The notes below the pieces were generated by a model. That model worked only from the letters and a program-made list of their open reading frames with translations. It ran no database searches and was not told the origin of the DNA. A DNA stretch of 64,000 bases from an uncultured Alphaproteobacteria bacterium (GTDB lineage: Bacteria > Pseudomonadota > Alphaproteobacteria > HIMB59). The position numbers and the translations under genes were made by a program. The stretch's first letter is position 1. The number at the start of each line of letters is the position of its first letter. The stretch covers positions 124,001-188,000 of the forward strand of contig CACMGP010000003.1 of assembly GCA_902613185.1 (NCBI GenBank). The letters run 5' to 3'. Below, one piece after another: positions 25,719 through 34,950 of this stretch.

Positions 25719-26572
25719 AATATGAAAAATATAAAGATTTATATATACAGTTTTTAATTTCTGAAAAAAATCTTTCAAGAAATTCTGTAAATAATTATTT
25801 AGTTGATTTAGACCAATTCTTTTCTACTAAAGATACAAAAGTTAGCAATCTTAATGCAAAGATTAAATCATTTATCGCAAATTTAAGAAATAAAAATTTG
25901 AAAATATCAAGTATAAATAGAAAAATCTCAACTTTAAAAAATTTTTTGAAGTTTCTTCAAACTGAAAAGATAATTGAAAAAATTGATTTTCAAGAATTTG
26001 AAAGCATATCAAATTTAAAAAAAATTCCAAAGGCCATATCAAAACTACAAATGGAGCAAATATTTATGAATTTATATAATTCAAAACAGACTAATAAAGA
26101 ACTTTATATTTTAGTACTAAAATTAATTTATTTATCAGGTTTGAGAATATCAGAGGCACTGAATTTAAAATGGTCTGATATTAATCATCAAGATAATTCT
26201 ATTTACATTTATGGAAAAGGTTCCAAAGAAAGAAAAGTATATATAATTAGGGATTTTTTGGAGCTTTTGAAAAATTTAGGAAAAAAAAACAAATTTGTAT
26301 TTACTTTAAATAATAAAAAGATTTCTGCTAGAACAGTAAATAAATTTCTTGAAAATTGTCATAACGACTCAATAATTAAAGATAAATTGTCCTCTCATAT
26401 TTTTAGACACTCATTTGCTACAACAATGTTAGAAAATAACGCTGATATTAGGCATATACAAAAACTATTAGGTCACTCAAGTATTTCAACTACAGAAATT
26501 TATACTAAAGTCGCAAAGTCAATGAAAAAGAGAGTTTTAGACTCTTATCATCCGCTTAAAAATAAATTATAG
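25715..26572 (+). CDS. xerD: Tyrosine recombinase XerD (or XerC)
   Basis: A 285-residue site-specific recombinase for chromosome dimer resolution at dif. The N-terminal SAM-like DNA-binding domain is followed by a catalytic domain with Arg144 in LSGLRISEAL, the lysine in YGKGSKERKV, the HIFRHSFAT box (His-x-x-Arg), GHSSISTT and the nucleophile in EIYTKV. Its location between an envelope gene and accA is the housekeeping one, and there are no integrase-associated genes or att-like repeats. XerD versus XerC cannot be fully settled; gene order favours XerD. Confidence 0.88.
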   Translation: MKYEKYKDLYIQFLISEKNLSRNSVNNYLVDLDQFFSTKDTKVSNLNAKIKSFIANLRNKNLKISSINRKISTLKNFLKFLQTEKIIEKIDFQEFESISNLKKIPKAISKLQMEQIFMNLYNSKQTNKELYILVLKLIYLSGLRISEALNLKWSDINHQDNSIYIYGKGSKERKVYIIRDFLELLKNLGKKNKFVFTLNNKKISARTVNKFLENCHNDSIIKDKLSSHIFRHSFATTMLENNADIRHIQKLLGHSSISTTEIYTKVAKSMKKRVLDSYHPLKNKL

Positions 26573-26580
26573 TCCTAAAA

Positions 26581-27522
26581 ATGTTCTACTTAGATTTTGA
26601 AGAAAAATTAGAAAAATTTGATATGGAAATACAATCTCTAATCAAGCTTTCAAAGGAAAGTGATATAGATGTTGATGGAAAAATTAAAGATATTGAGAAA
26701 AAAAAACAAACAGAATTAAACAGAATTTACTCTAATTTATCTCCATGGCAAATTGTCAAACTTGCAAGACATCCAAATAGGCCTAAAACAAAAAGTTTTA
26801 TAAATAGTATTTTTACAGAATTTACACCTCTTTATGGCGATAGACTTTATTCTGAGGATAATGCCATTATCTCAGGTTTTGCATTTTTAGATAACTTACC
26901 TGTTATCATACTCGGTACTGAAAAGGGTAATGATATGAACACTAGATTAAAACATAATTTCGGTATGGCAAAACCTGAAGGTTATAGAAAATCTCAAAGA
27001 GTTATGAAATTAGCCTCAAAATTAAATTTACCTTTAATTTGTTTTGTGGATACATCGGGAGCTTACCCTGGCAAGGACGCTGAGGAAAGAGGGCAAGCTG
27101 AGGCAATAGCTCAATCAATGAAAGTAGCATTAAATTGTGAAACACCATGCATTTCAATTGTTATAGGCGAGGGAGGGTCAGGCGGAGCAATTGCTCTTGC
27201 CACAAGTGATATTGTCATAATGCTAAGCAATTCGATTTACTCTGTTATTTCTCCTGAGGGTTGTTCTTCAATACTATGGAAGTCCTCTGATTATGCTGAG
27301 TCAGCATCTAATTCACTAAAAATAACAGCAAAAGATTGCCTAGATTTAAAAATTATTGATCGAATTATCGAAGAACCAATTGGAGGAGCTCATAGGCATT
27401 TTGATAAGGTATCAAATGATCTTAAGGTTACTTTGATAAAAAGCATTGAGGATCTTAAATTATTATCAAAAGATGAATTGATAAAAAAAAGAAATAATAG
27501 ATATTTAAATTATATTGTTTGA
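26581..27522 (+). CDS. accA: Acetyl-CoA carboxylase carboxyltransferase subunit alpha
   Basis: A 313-residue subunit transferring CO2 from biotin to acetyl-CoA in fatty acid synthesis. It shows the N-terminal helical segment ending NRIYSNLSPWQIV, then ARHPNRP, FGMAKPEGYRK, CFVDTSGAYPGKDAEERGQ and the oxyanion-forming GEGGSGGAIAL, all AccA signatures. It lies 8 bp after xerD. Its stop codon directly abuts the secA stop on the other strand (27522/27523) with no room for a terminator. Confidence 0.97.
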   Translation: MFYLDFEEKLEKFDMEIQSLIKLSKESDIDVDGKIKDIEKKKQTELNRIYSNLSPWQIVKLARHPNRPKTKSFINSIFTEFTPLYGDRLYSEDNAIISGFAFLDNLPVIILGTEKGNDMNTRLKHNFGMAKPEGYRKSQRVMKLASKLNLPLICFVDTSGAYPGKDAEERGQAEAIAQSMKVALNCETPCISIVIGEGGSGGAIALATSDIVIMLSNSIYSVISPEGCSSILWKSSDYAESASNSLKITAKDCLDLKIIDRIIEEPIGGAHRHFDKVSNDLKVTLIKSIEDLKLLSKDELIKKRNNRYLNYIV

Positions 27523-29991
27523 TTAATTACTTCCATGACATTGTTTGTATTTTTTTCCTGATCCACAAGGACAAGGTTCATTTCTTCCAATTTTTTTAGT
27601 AATGGGTTCAATATTTTTGTCCTCTTGATTTTCACTCTTTTTTTCAACCCTAATATTGTTTAAGACTAACACCATTTGCTTTTGTATTTCATATATTAAT
27701 TGATTGAATGCACTCAAAGAGGCCTTACGAAATTCATTAACTGGATCCTTCCCTCCATATCCACTGAGACTAACAGACATGCGTATATTTGTAAGTTCTT
27801 GAATATGGTTATGCCAATTTTTATCTAAAATAGAAAGGCTTACTTGTCTTAGTATAAATATATAAGCATTTGTATGTTTTGAATAATTTTCATCTTTTAT
27901 TTTTTTAAATGAAGATAGATAATGATCTTTATTATTATTTTCTTTTATGTCAATAAAAGACAATAAATCTGAGAAATTCTTAATTTCCTCTTTTTCACCT
28001 TCTAATAAATTTGATATAAATTCATCCTCAGTCTCTTGAATAAAATTAATTATATCTTCATTAATAATAGTTTCTCTTTTGGAGTAAATTATATTTCTTT
28101 GTTTATCAATAATATTATCAAACTCTAATAATTGTTTTCTAATATCAAAATTATGACCCTCAACTCTTTTTTGAGCTCGTTCAATTGATGAAGTTAACCA
28201 TTTATGTTCAATTACTTCTCCTTTTTTAAGACCCAATGTTGAAAGCATAGATTGAAGTTTTTCTGATCCAAAAATTCTCATTAGATCATCTTCTAAAGAG
28301 ACAAAAAATATACTTTCACCAGGATCTCCCTGTCTTCCAGATCTTCCTCTTAATTGATTATCTATTCTTCTACTTTCATGTCTTTCTGTACCTAAAATAC
28401 ATAACCCACCTAAATCAATAACCTTTTGATAATCGTTCTCGTTAAAATTTTTATCTATTTCTGGATTACCACCTAATCTTATATCGGTACCTCTACCTGC
28501 CATATTAGTAGCAACCGTTACTTGAAATGGTTTGCCTGCCAAAGCAATAATTTCAGCCTCGTTCTCATGATTTTTTGCATTTAAAACATTGTGAGAAATA
28601 TTATTAGTTTTTAATATACTTGAAATAAAATTTGATTTTTCAATTGATGTTGTGCCTACTAAGATTGGTTGACCTTTCTCATATTTCTCTTTCACTAGGT
28701 CTAAAACAGCTTTGTATTTTTCGTCTGGGGTTTTATAAATTTGATCATTTTTATCAATTCTGACCATAGGTTTATGAGTCGGTATTTCTATTACACTTAA
28801 GCCATATATTTCCAAAAACTCCTCTGACTCAGTTAGAGCAGTCCCAGTCATACCAGATAACTTTTGGTATTTTTTAAAATAATTTTGGAAAGTAATACTT
28901 GCTAAAGTAATACTCTCTTCTTGTATTTTAAGATTCTCTTTGGCCTCCAAAGACTGATGAAGACCCTCACCAAACCTTCTTCCCTCTGCTAATCTACCTG
29001 AAAACTCATCAATGACAATAATTTGACCATCTTTTACAACATAATCTTTGTCTCTTTCATACAAAAAACGTGCTTTGAGAGATTGATTTATAATTTGATA
29101 AGCCTCTAAATTCTCGTTATCGAATAAACTGTTTCCTTTTAAAAAATTAATTTTTTTTAAGTTAAATTCTATTTTCTTGATCCCACTATCTATAAGTAAA
29201 ACATTTTTTCTTTCTTCATTTATCTCAATATCACTTTTCGAGAGGTCTTGAGTAATTTCATAACATAATTTAAAAAGTTTAATCGGAGTCTTTACAGGAC
29301 CTGAAATACCTAAAGGTGATCTAGACTCATCGATTAGTACTGAGTCGGCTTCATCAATTAATGCTATATGATGTTCATTTTGCATTTTGGGTTGATTAAT
29401 ACCCCGTAAGTTATCCCTTAAATAATCAAAGCAAAATTCATTGTTATTTCCATACACTACATGAGATTTATAACTATTTACTTTTTCTTCAATAGTTTGG
29501 CTGTTTTGAATGTACGAACAACTGATGTTTAAGTATTCAAAAATTGGCCCCATCCAAATAGAGTCTCTTTTTGCTAAATAATCATTGACTGTAATTAAAT
29601 GAACTTTTTTATCCAAAATAAAATTTAATATAATTGGAATTGTTGCAGCAAGTGTTTTGCCTTCTCCTGTTTTCATTTCCGCAATAAAACCATGATATAG
29701 AGCAATACCTCCAACTATTTGAGAGTCATAATGTCTGAGTTCAATTGTCCTTTTTGAAGCTTCTCTAAGTAGAGCACATACGTAGCTTATATCCTCATCT
29801 GACAATTTGCCTTTTTGATTAGAAATATAATTTTGTTTTATGGTTTCAATTTTAAGAGTCATTTCTTCTTTAGATAAATTTGAAATATCCTCTTCTAATT
29901 GATTGACTTTATTTAAATATTTATCAGAAATTTCTTTAATTAAATTTGAATTTTTTTTAGAAGAAAAAAATTTATTAATCTTTTCGAACAT
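27523..29991 (-). CDS. secA: Protein translocase ATPase SecA
   Basis: An 822-residue motor for Sec-dependent export. Walker A is MKTGEGKT, with the DEAD-like motif [11 protein letters not shown]. The crosslinking-domain segment is around [16 protein letters not shown], and the second RecA domain carries [11 protein letters not shown] and [13 protein letters not shown]. The C-terminal zinc-binding tail is intact ([17 protein letters not shown]), unlike the zinc sites of Tgt and DnaG in this window. The length is slightly below the usual 850-900. The start at 29991 is the only ATG before the conserved N-terminal helix. Confidence 0.97.
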   Translation of the reverse strand: MFEKINKFFSSKKNSNLIKEISDKYLNKVNQLEEDISNLSKEEMTLKIETIKQNYISNQKGKLSDEDISYVCALLREASKRTIELRHYDSQIVGGIALYHGFIAEMKTGEGKTLAATIPIILNFILDKKVHLITVNDYLAKRDSIWMGPIFEYLNISCSYIQNSQTIEEKVNSYKSHVVYGNNNEFCFDYLRDNLRGINQPKMQNEHHIALIDEADSVLIDESRSPLGISGPVKTPIKLFKLCYEITQDLSKSDIEINEERKNVLLIDSGIKKIEFNLKKINFLKGNSLFDNENLEAYQIINQSLKARFLYERDKDYVVKDGQIIVIDEFSGRLAEGRRFGEGLHQSLEAKENLKIQEESITLASITFQNYFKKYQKLSGMTGTALTESEEFLEIYGLSVIEIPTHKPMVRIDKNDQIYKTPDEKYKAVLDLVKEKYEKGQPILVGTTSIEKSNFISSILKTNNISHNVLNAKNHENEAEIIALAGKPFQVTVATNMAGRGTDIRLGGNPEIDKNFNENDYQKVIDLGGLCILGTERHESRRIDNQLRGRSGRQGDPGESIFFVSLEDDLMRIFGSEKLQSMLSTLGLKKGEVIEHKWLTSSIERAQKRVEGHNFDIRKQLLEFDNIIDKQRNIIYSKRETIINEDIINFIQETEDEFISNLLEGEKEEIKNFSDLLSFIDIKENNNKDHYLSSFKKIKDENYSKHTNAYIFILRQVSLSILDKNWHNHIQELTNIRMSVSLSGYGGKDPVNEFRKASLSAFNQLIYEIQKQMVLVLNNIRVEKKSENQEDKNIEPITKKIGRNEPCPCGSGKKYKQCHGSN

Positions 29992-30015
29992 TAGATTACA
30001 AATATTAAATACATT

Positions 30016-30723
30016 TTATTTCCATGATGTAAATGTAGCAATCTCTATTTCTAATGGAATATATTTATGTTTATCAATTAACTTTGAAAACAATTTATTT
30101 GTAAATTTTAAAAAATCTTTTTTAAATCTTTGTTTTTCATTAAAAAAATTGGAAATACCGAATTTTTTAAAATCACTTCTAATTTTGCTCAATGAACTAT
30201 AGTTTATTTCTAAATTATCTATTCCTACAACTACATCTCTATATTTACTTTTGTTCAAATCATCTATTAATTTTGTAGTTTCTAAAAATGGTCCAAATCT
30301 TCTATATACTCCATCAAAAATTTTTTCATCAATTTCTAAAAAAATATTTTGTATTGTCCTCATAGAATTTGATGTTATAACATTGAAGCAAAATAAACTG
30401 TTATCGTTTAATTTAGATAAAATTTTATTTAAAACATCACTGCTATTTAAAAACAATGGTATTTGAAGAGAAAAATTTGATAAAACAGCATCAAATTTAC
30501 CCTCAACTATAGCAATATCTTTGATATCTATAATTTCTGTATTATTAAAACTTGATACATCCATATTATGATCCACATCTAAAACTAGACAGTTTTCTAT
30601 TTTTTTTGACATAAACTTTAATTTATCATTTATTAAATTTGACCCATTTATTTCAAGTAAATTATTTTTATCAAAATACGCCTTTCTTCTAACATCTCTC
30701 TTTTTTAAATTAAATTCATTCAT
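30016..30723 (-). CDS. Degenerate class I methyltransferase (NDUFAF5-like)
   Basis: A 235-residue protein. Its middle and C-terminal halves follow the alphaproteobacterial NDUFAF5/BioC-like pattern: FDAVLSNFSLQ, then a Ser-Met-Arg-Thr-Ile segment, and VYRRFGPFLETTKLIDDL followed by KFGISNFF. The SAM-binding glycine motif, usually LDLGxGxG, reads LVLDVDHNMDVSS (46-58) with no glycine, so cofactor binding is doubtful. NDUFAF5 homologues act in complex I assembly, and the gene neighbours here (nitrilase, DUF1178) match that locus in relatives. The divergent neighbour starts 21 bp away. It could be an inactive scaffold. Confidence 0.65.
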   Translation of the reverse strand: MNEFNLKKRDVRRKAYFDKNNLLEINGSNLINDKLKFMSKKIENCLVLDVDHNMDVSSFNNTEIIDIKDIAIVEGKFDAVLSNFSLQIPLFLNSSDVLNKILSKLNDNSLFCFNVITSNSMRTIQNIFLEIDEKIFDGVYRRFGPFLETTKLIDDLNKSKYRDVVVGIDNLEINYSSLSKIRSDFKKFGISNFFNEKQRFKKDFLKFTNKLFSKLIDKHKYIPLEIEIATFTSWK

Positions 30724-30744
30724 AATGTGCTAAAGTAACTTAAC

Positions 30745-31053
30745 ATGATATCAAGATTTAATTTAGACCAAAAAAGACTAACATTTTATGAAAATCCTGA
30801 ATTATTTCATAAAGAATTTACCGAATTAATTTCTTCAAATAATGATAATGAATTTTTGTATTCTACTGAAAAGCCAATTGTAGTTTTAAATAAAGATAAG
30901 ACTTTAAAATTAACCTTAGTAAAAGAAGATAAGGAATTAGATTATGTATTATTTTCAAATCATAGTATTTCTATTTTACCTCAAGAAAAAATAAAAATAC
31001 ATAAAGCGATTAAAGATGTTTCGAATTACATTATTTATAAATTAAATAATTAA
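30745..31053 (+). CDS. Hypothetical protein, 102 aa
   Basis: A small soluble protein with no cysteine, no signal peptide and no transmembrane helix. It is predicted alpha/beta, with a Lys-rich beta-like middle (NKDKTLKLTLVKEDKEL) and a helical C-terminus. It has no recognisable motif. Its stop codon directly precedes the ATG of the nitrilase-family gene (31053/31054), so it is co-expressed. In many alphaproteobacteria a glutaredoxin gene occupies this position, but there is no CPxC motif here, so it is not a glutaredoxin. Function unknown. Confidence 0.7.
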   Translation: MISRFNLDQKRLTFYENPELFHKEFTELISSNNDNEFLYSTEKPIVVLNKDKTLKLTLVKEDKELDYVLFSNHSISILPQEKIKIHKAIKDVSNYIIYKLNN

Positions 31054-31842
31054 ATGAAGGTTGCACTGATTCAAATAACTGTCGGTTCAAACTTTGATGA
31101 TAATTATGAAAAATCAAAAGTATTTTTACAAGATAGTTTAAATTCAAGCCCAGATTTTATTTTATTACCAGAGTGCTTTCTTTTTTTATCAAACAAATCA
31201 AAATTTTTGATTGAAATGAGTCATGACTCTATTAAATATTTTAAAAATTTTTCTAAAATAAATAAGGTATATTTACTATTGGGCTCACTTCCTATATCCG
31301 AAAATAATAAATTATTTAATCGTTCAATATTAATTAATCCAAATGGAGATGTTATTTCAATTTATGACAAAATTCATATGTTTGACATTACATTAAAAAA
31401 TGGAGAGTCTTACAAAGAAAGTGATTTTTATTCACCTGGAAGTGAATTAAAAATGACTAAAGTGCTGGGACATTCAGTTGGTCACACTATTTGCTATGAT
31501 TTAAGGTATCCTAAAATGTATAGAGCTTTGGCAAAAAAAGGCACACAAATTATTGTTATCCCCTCAGCTTTTACATACACAACTGGTAAGGCTCATTGGC
31601 ATTCACTTATTAAAGCAAGGGCTATTGAGAATGGAGTTTTTATATTGGCACCTAATCAATGGGGAGTAAATAATGAGAATAGATCAACTTATGGACATAC
31701 TTTAATAGTAGACCCTTGGGGAGAAATATTAGCTGAAGGCGATAATTGCGAAATGATTGTCACAGCTGAGCTTGATTTAAATAGAGTTCGAGATTGTCAA
31801 AACGCAATACCGGTATTAGATAATGATAGAAATTTTGATTAA
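31054..31842 (+). CDS. Carbon-nitrogen hydrolase (Nit1/deaminated-glutathione amidase-like)
   Basis: A 262-residue nitrilase-superfamily protein with the catalytic triad Glu40 (LLPECF), Lys106 (YDKIHMFD) and Cys147 (ICYDLRYP). The IHMFD and CYDLRYP signatures and the HWHSLIKARAIEN stretch place it in the Nit family. That family includes Nit1/NagK, which hydrolyses deaminated glutathione as metabolite repair, and Nit2-type omega-amidases. The exact substrate is inferred from family only. It forms a run with the upstream hypothetical gene and the downstream DUF1178 gene. Confidence 0.88.
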   Translation: MKVALIQITVGSNFDDNYEKSKVFLQDSLNSSPDFILLPECFLFLSNKSKFLIEMSHDSIKYFKNFSKINKVYLLLGSLPISENNKLFNRSILINPNGDVISIYDKIHMFDITLKNGESYKESDFYSPGSELKMTKVLGHSVGHTICYDLRYPKMYRALAKKGTQIIVIPSAFTYTTGKAHWHSLIKARAIENGVFILAPNQWGVNNENRSTYGHTLIVDPWGEILAEGDNCEMIVTAELDLNRVRDCQNAIPVLDNDRNFD

Positions 31843-31881
31843 TATTATTGAAAATTTTTATTGAGTGACCAAATATAAAGA

Positions 31882-32316
31882 ATGATTAAATTTGATTTAA
31901 TTTGTGAAAATCAACATATCTTTGAAGCTAGTTTTGATGACTCAAATTCTTTTAAAAAACAGAAAAGAAAAAAACAAATTGAATGTCCTTTCTGCAATTC
32001 ATCTGAAATATCAAAATCAGTTATGGCACCAAACATTTCTAATAAATCAACTAGCTCAGCTAAAATAAATCGTGAAAAAAAGAAATTATTTTCAAATTAT
32101 AATAAACAGATAAAAAAATTAAAATCAGAGATAGAAAAAAGTTTTACATATGTTGGAAAAAAATTTCCAGAAGAAGCCAGAAAAATTCATTATGGTGAAA
32201 CGAAAGACAAACCTATTTACGGCGAGGCTACTGAAAAAGAAAGTCAAGAGTTGGTCGATGAGGGAATAGCTTTAGTAAGACTCCCTTTTAGCAAAAAAGA
32301 AAAAAATAAAAATTAA
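31882..32316 (+). CDS. DUF1178 family protein
   Basis: A 144-residue alphaproteobacterial protein. Two short cysteine elements, LICENQH near the N-terminus and ECPFCNSSEI at about residues 33-42, form a probable zinc ribbon. A central Lys-rich helix follows, and the family-specific C-terminus contains FPEEARKIHYGE and GEATEKESQELVDEGIALVRLPF. The function is unknown; the family is consistently adjacent to nitrilase-like genes. The stop codon shares the palindrome TTAA (32313-32316) with the ubiG stop on the opposite strand. Confidence 0.85.
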   Translation: MIKFDLICENQHIFEASFDDSNSFKKQKRKKQIECPFCNSSEISKSVMAPNISNKSTSSAKINREKKKLFSNYNKQIKKLKSEIEKSFTYVGKKFPEEARKIHYGETKDKPIYGEATEKESQELVDEGIALVRLPFSKKEKNKN

Positions 32317-32969
32317 TATTTCAATGTACCAATGTAATTTACTAAATCAATTTTACTTAATTTGAAAGATTTAAAAATTGGGTTATATTGTATTCCCTCT
32401 ATATCCATTAAATTAAAATTATATTTCGTGCTAATTGTTTGTAATTTAGATGGTGATAAAAAAAGATTAAAATCGTGGGTCTTTTTAGGGAGTAGTTTTA
32501 AGAAATTCTCTGCAATATTAATTGCTAAATATTTTGATAATAAATTCTTATTAAGTGTAGATATAAATATATATGCATTCTTATTAAGATTTTTACTTAA
32601 ATTTTTAAAAAGTTTATGTTTATCCTCTTCTTCTAGATGTTCTAAGAATTCAAATAAAAAAACAACATCAAATTTTTTTTTACAATTTTTTAGAAATTTA
32701 TTAGCCTCTATCTTAATTAGTTTAAAATTTATTTTATTTTTTATTTTAAAATTATTCTCGATATCAATACCCGAACACTCTGCACCCATACCACAATAAT
32801 TATTAAGGAATTCGCCGGTTCCACATCCAAGATCTAAAACCCTTTTATTGTTAAAGAATTCATAAACATCTTGACCATTATGATCTCTCAATATTTTTGA
32901 CATATACTGATGTCTTATAGCCATCATTTGCTCTAAAGGTTCGTAATATTTGTTATTATAAGTACCCAT
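32313..32969 (-). CDS. ubiG: Ubiquinone O-methyltransferase UbiG
   Basis: A 218-residue SAM-dependent methyltransferase catalysing both O-methylations in ubiquinone synthesis. The N-terminal YNNKYYEPLEQMMAIRHQYM corresponds to the region before motif I. Motif I is intact (VLDLGCGTGEF), followed by the acidic GIDIENN and the post-II FEFLEHL segment. It lies divergent from lysC across 42 bp, a common alphaproteobacterial arrangement. The sequence is more diverged and slightly shorter than typical (about 240 aa), so the identification rests partly on context. Confidence 0.8.
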   Translation of the reverse strand: MGTYNNKYYEPLEQMMAIRHQYMSKILRDHNGQDVYEFFNNKRVLDLGCGTGEFLNNYCGMGAECSGIDIENNFKIKNKINFKLIKIEANKFLKNCKKKFDVVFLFEFLEHLEEEDKHKLFKNLSKNLNKNAYIFISTLNKNLLSKYLAINIAENFLKLLPKKTHDFNLFLSPSKLQTISTKYNFNLMDIEGIQYNPIFKSFKLSKIDLVNYIGTLKY

Positions 32970-32973
32970 GTTC

Positions 32974-33001
32974 TTTACATCATAAATGTTAAGAGTATAT
33001 T
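32974..33001 (+). promoter_or_regulatory. Candidate sigma-70 promoter for lysC
   Basis: TTTACA (32974-32979) and TATATT (32996-33001) are 16 bp apart in the ubiG-lysC gap. The start of transcription would fall just before the lysC ATG at 33012, so the mRNA would be nearly leaderless. No lysine riboswitch fits in the 42-bp gap. Confidence 0.4.
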
Positions 33002-33011
33002 ACCGTAATTC

Positions 33012-34226
33012 ATGAAAATTAAAGTTTTAAAATTTGGTGGTACATCTGTTGGGAGCATTGAGGCTATAAAAAGATCAGCAAGCATTATTAATGATTGGTC
33101 AAAAAAATCTAAAGTTATAGCTGTGTTATCTGCTATGTCAGGTGAAACTGATCGTTTAATTAGTTTAACAAATTCCTTTTCAAAAAATCCTAATCCAATA
33201 GATTTTGATAACGCCGTATCATCAGGTGAAAATGTATCTTGCGCATTAATGTCTATATGTCTCAATAATCAAAAGATTAAAGCTAAATCACTACTTAGTT
33301 GGCAAATACCCATTATAACTTCATTAGAGCATATGAAGTCAAGAATTTTGTCTATTAACAAAAAATTTTTATTAAATGAATTAGAAAATTTCGATGTTCT
33401 TGTAATTCCTGGTTTCCAAGGTATTAATAATAAGAGAGAAATAACTACCTTAGGCAGGGGTGGTTCCGATACCAGTGCTGTTGCAGTAGCTGCAGCAATT
33501 GAGGCAGAATGTATAATTTATACTGACGTTGAGGGTGTATTTACAACCGATCCAAACATAGTACCCAAAGCAAAAAAAATTAATAAAATTTCATATGAAG
33601 AAATGCTTGAATTAGCCTCTCAAGGAGCTAAGGTTCTTCAAACTCGTTCTGTTGAATTAGCTATGCGAAAAAATACTAAATTGAGTGTAAGATCTTCCTT
33701 AAAACCAAAAAAAATCGGCACTATGATTATTGATGAGAATAGTGCTTTAGAAAATAATACTGTAAGCGGAATAACTTACTCCAAAGATGAAGCAAAAATT
33801 ACACTTTCAAGAGTACAAGATAAACCTGGAGTCTCTTCAAAAATTTTTGGACCATTGGCTAAAGGTAATATAAATGTTGATATGATACTTCAAAATATTT
33901 CACAAGACGGAAAGTTTGCAAATTTATCTTTTACTTTGCCAAGACTAGATTTAGAAAAAGCATTAAAAATATTAAAAAGAGAGAAATCTAAAATTGGATA
34001 TAAAAAAATTATTTCATCTAATAATATTTCAAAAATTTCAGTAGTTGGGGTAGGAATGAGATCTCATGCTGGAGTTGCACAGACGTTATTTGATACTCTT
34101 GGAAAAAATAAAATAAACATACAGGTTATTACCACTTCAGAAATAAAAATAAGTATTTTAATTCATGAAGATCAGACTGATTTAGCCGTACAAAAATTAC
34201 ATCAAGCCTTTAAATTACATAAATAA
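33012..34226 (+). CDS. lysC: Aspartate kinase
   Basis: A 404-residue aspartokinase opening the lysine/threonine/methionine pathway. The KFGGTSVG start, the TLGRGGSDTSAVAVAAA nucleotide segment and the YTDVEGVFTTDP motif are diagnostic. Two C-terminal ACT domains (from about residue 265, containing VQDKPGVSSKIF and VGVGMRSHAGVA) give feedback control by lysine and/or threonine. The single-chain length fits monofunctional alphaproteobacterial LysC. Confidence 0.96.
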   Translation: MKIKVLKFGGTSVGSIEAIKRSASIINDWSKKSKVIAVLSAMSGETDRLISLTNSFSKNPNPIDFDNAVSSGENVSCALMSICLNNQKIKAKSLLSWQIPIITSLEHMKSRILSINKKFLLNELENFDVLVIPGFQGINNKREITTLGRGGSDTSAVAVAAAIEAECIIYTDVEGVFTTDPNIVPKAKKINKISYEEMLELASQGAKVLQTRSVELAMRKNTKLSVRSSLKPKKIGTMIIDENSALENNTVSGITYSKDEAKITLSRVQDKPGVSSKIFGPLAKGNINVDMILQNISQDGKFANLSFTLPRLDLEKALKILKREKSKIGYKKIISSNNISKISVVGVGMRSHAGVAQTLFDTLGKNKINIQVITTSEIKISILIHEDQTDLAVQKLHQAFKLHK

Positions 34227-34230
34227 TTTT

Positions 34231-34950
34231 TTGGAAAAGTTAATTTCAATCAAAGAGGCAAGAATTAAGAAAGGATTATCAATCGATGATTTATCTAAAG
34301 CCCTTAAATTAGATTTGGAAATTATACGTTTATTAGATGATAATTTAAAGCTCCCTAAAAAATACCGAGCTTATCAATCTACTTATAAAAAATCTATATA
34401 CAGATATTTGGGTTATGAAGTTAAATACAAAAATTCAATCAGAGACATGCCAATTGATTACACAAAACTTTCATTAATATATTTCATAGTTTTACTTATT
34501 TTTACAATTTTAGTTTTTCTATCTCTTAATATATATAATAAATTCAATAACCAAATTTTAACTAGAAGTATAGAAAAAGATCAAGTTTATAGAGACGTTT
34601 TAAATATTTCCTCTCAATATGAGTTAAATGAATTAAACCATGATGATTTTATTAATAGCCTTATCACTTTAAATAGAGCAAATTACTCACAAAATTTATC
34701 AATTTTTGCGAAACCAAATAAAACTATTTTTTACAAAATTCAAAACAATTTAAAAAATACTTTACAATTTGGTGAAATTATCAAATCTAATGAACTTATT
34801 CTCGATTTAGACAATGATTTTTTTATCGATTTATCTAATATAAACAACATCGATAAGATAATTTATAGAGGTATAGAAATTAGACTAAATAAGGAATTAA
34901 ATTCTTATTTATTTAATTTTAACGTCAAAGATTTAGAGACTTTATTATGA
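34231..34950 (+). CDS. RodZ-like HTH membrane protein
   Basis: A 239-residue protein with an N-terminal Cro/C1-type helix-turn-helix ([20 protein letters not shown]), one transmembrane helix at about residues 80-102, and a C-terminal beta-rich domain resembling the DUF4115 region of RodZ. RodZ anchors MreB to the membrane in rod-shaped cells. The HTH-TM-periplasmic layout and the position directly before ispG match alphaproteobacteria. It is shorter than E. coli RodZ (337 aa) and lacks the long Pro/Thr-rich linker. The start is TTG at 34231. It overlaps ispG by 4 bp. Confidence 0.75.
   Translation: MEKLISIKEARIKKGLSIDDLSKALKLDLEIIRLLDDNLKLPKKYRAYQSTYKKSIYRYLGYEVKYKNSIRDMPIDYTKLSLIYFIVLLIFTILVFLSLNIYNKFNNQILTRSIEKDQVYRDVLNISSQYELNELNHDDFINSLITLNRANYSQNLSIFAKPNKTIFYKIQNNLKNTLQFGEIIKSNELILDLDNDFFIDLSNINNIDKIIYRGIEIRLNKELNSYLFNFNVKDLETLL

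Noticed and set aside
25715-26572. Phage or island integrase
   Set aside because: The recombinase has a housekeeping Xer context (aroB-aroK and accA nearby) with no adjacent excisionase, att-like repeats or cargo.
32362-32799. Plus-strand hydrophobic frame inside ubiG
   Set aside because: It is antisense to a well-supported methyltransferase and its hydrophobic composition reflects AT-rich complementary codons.
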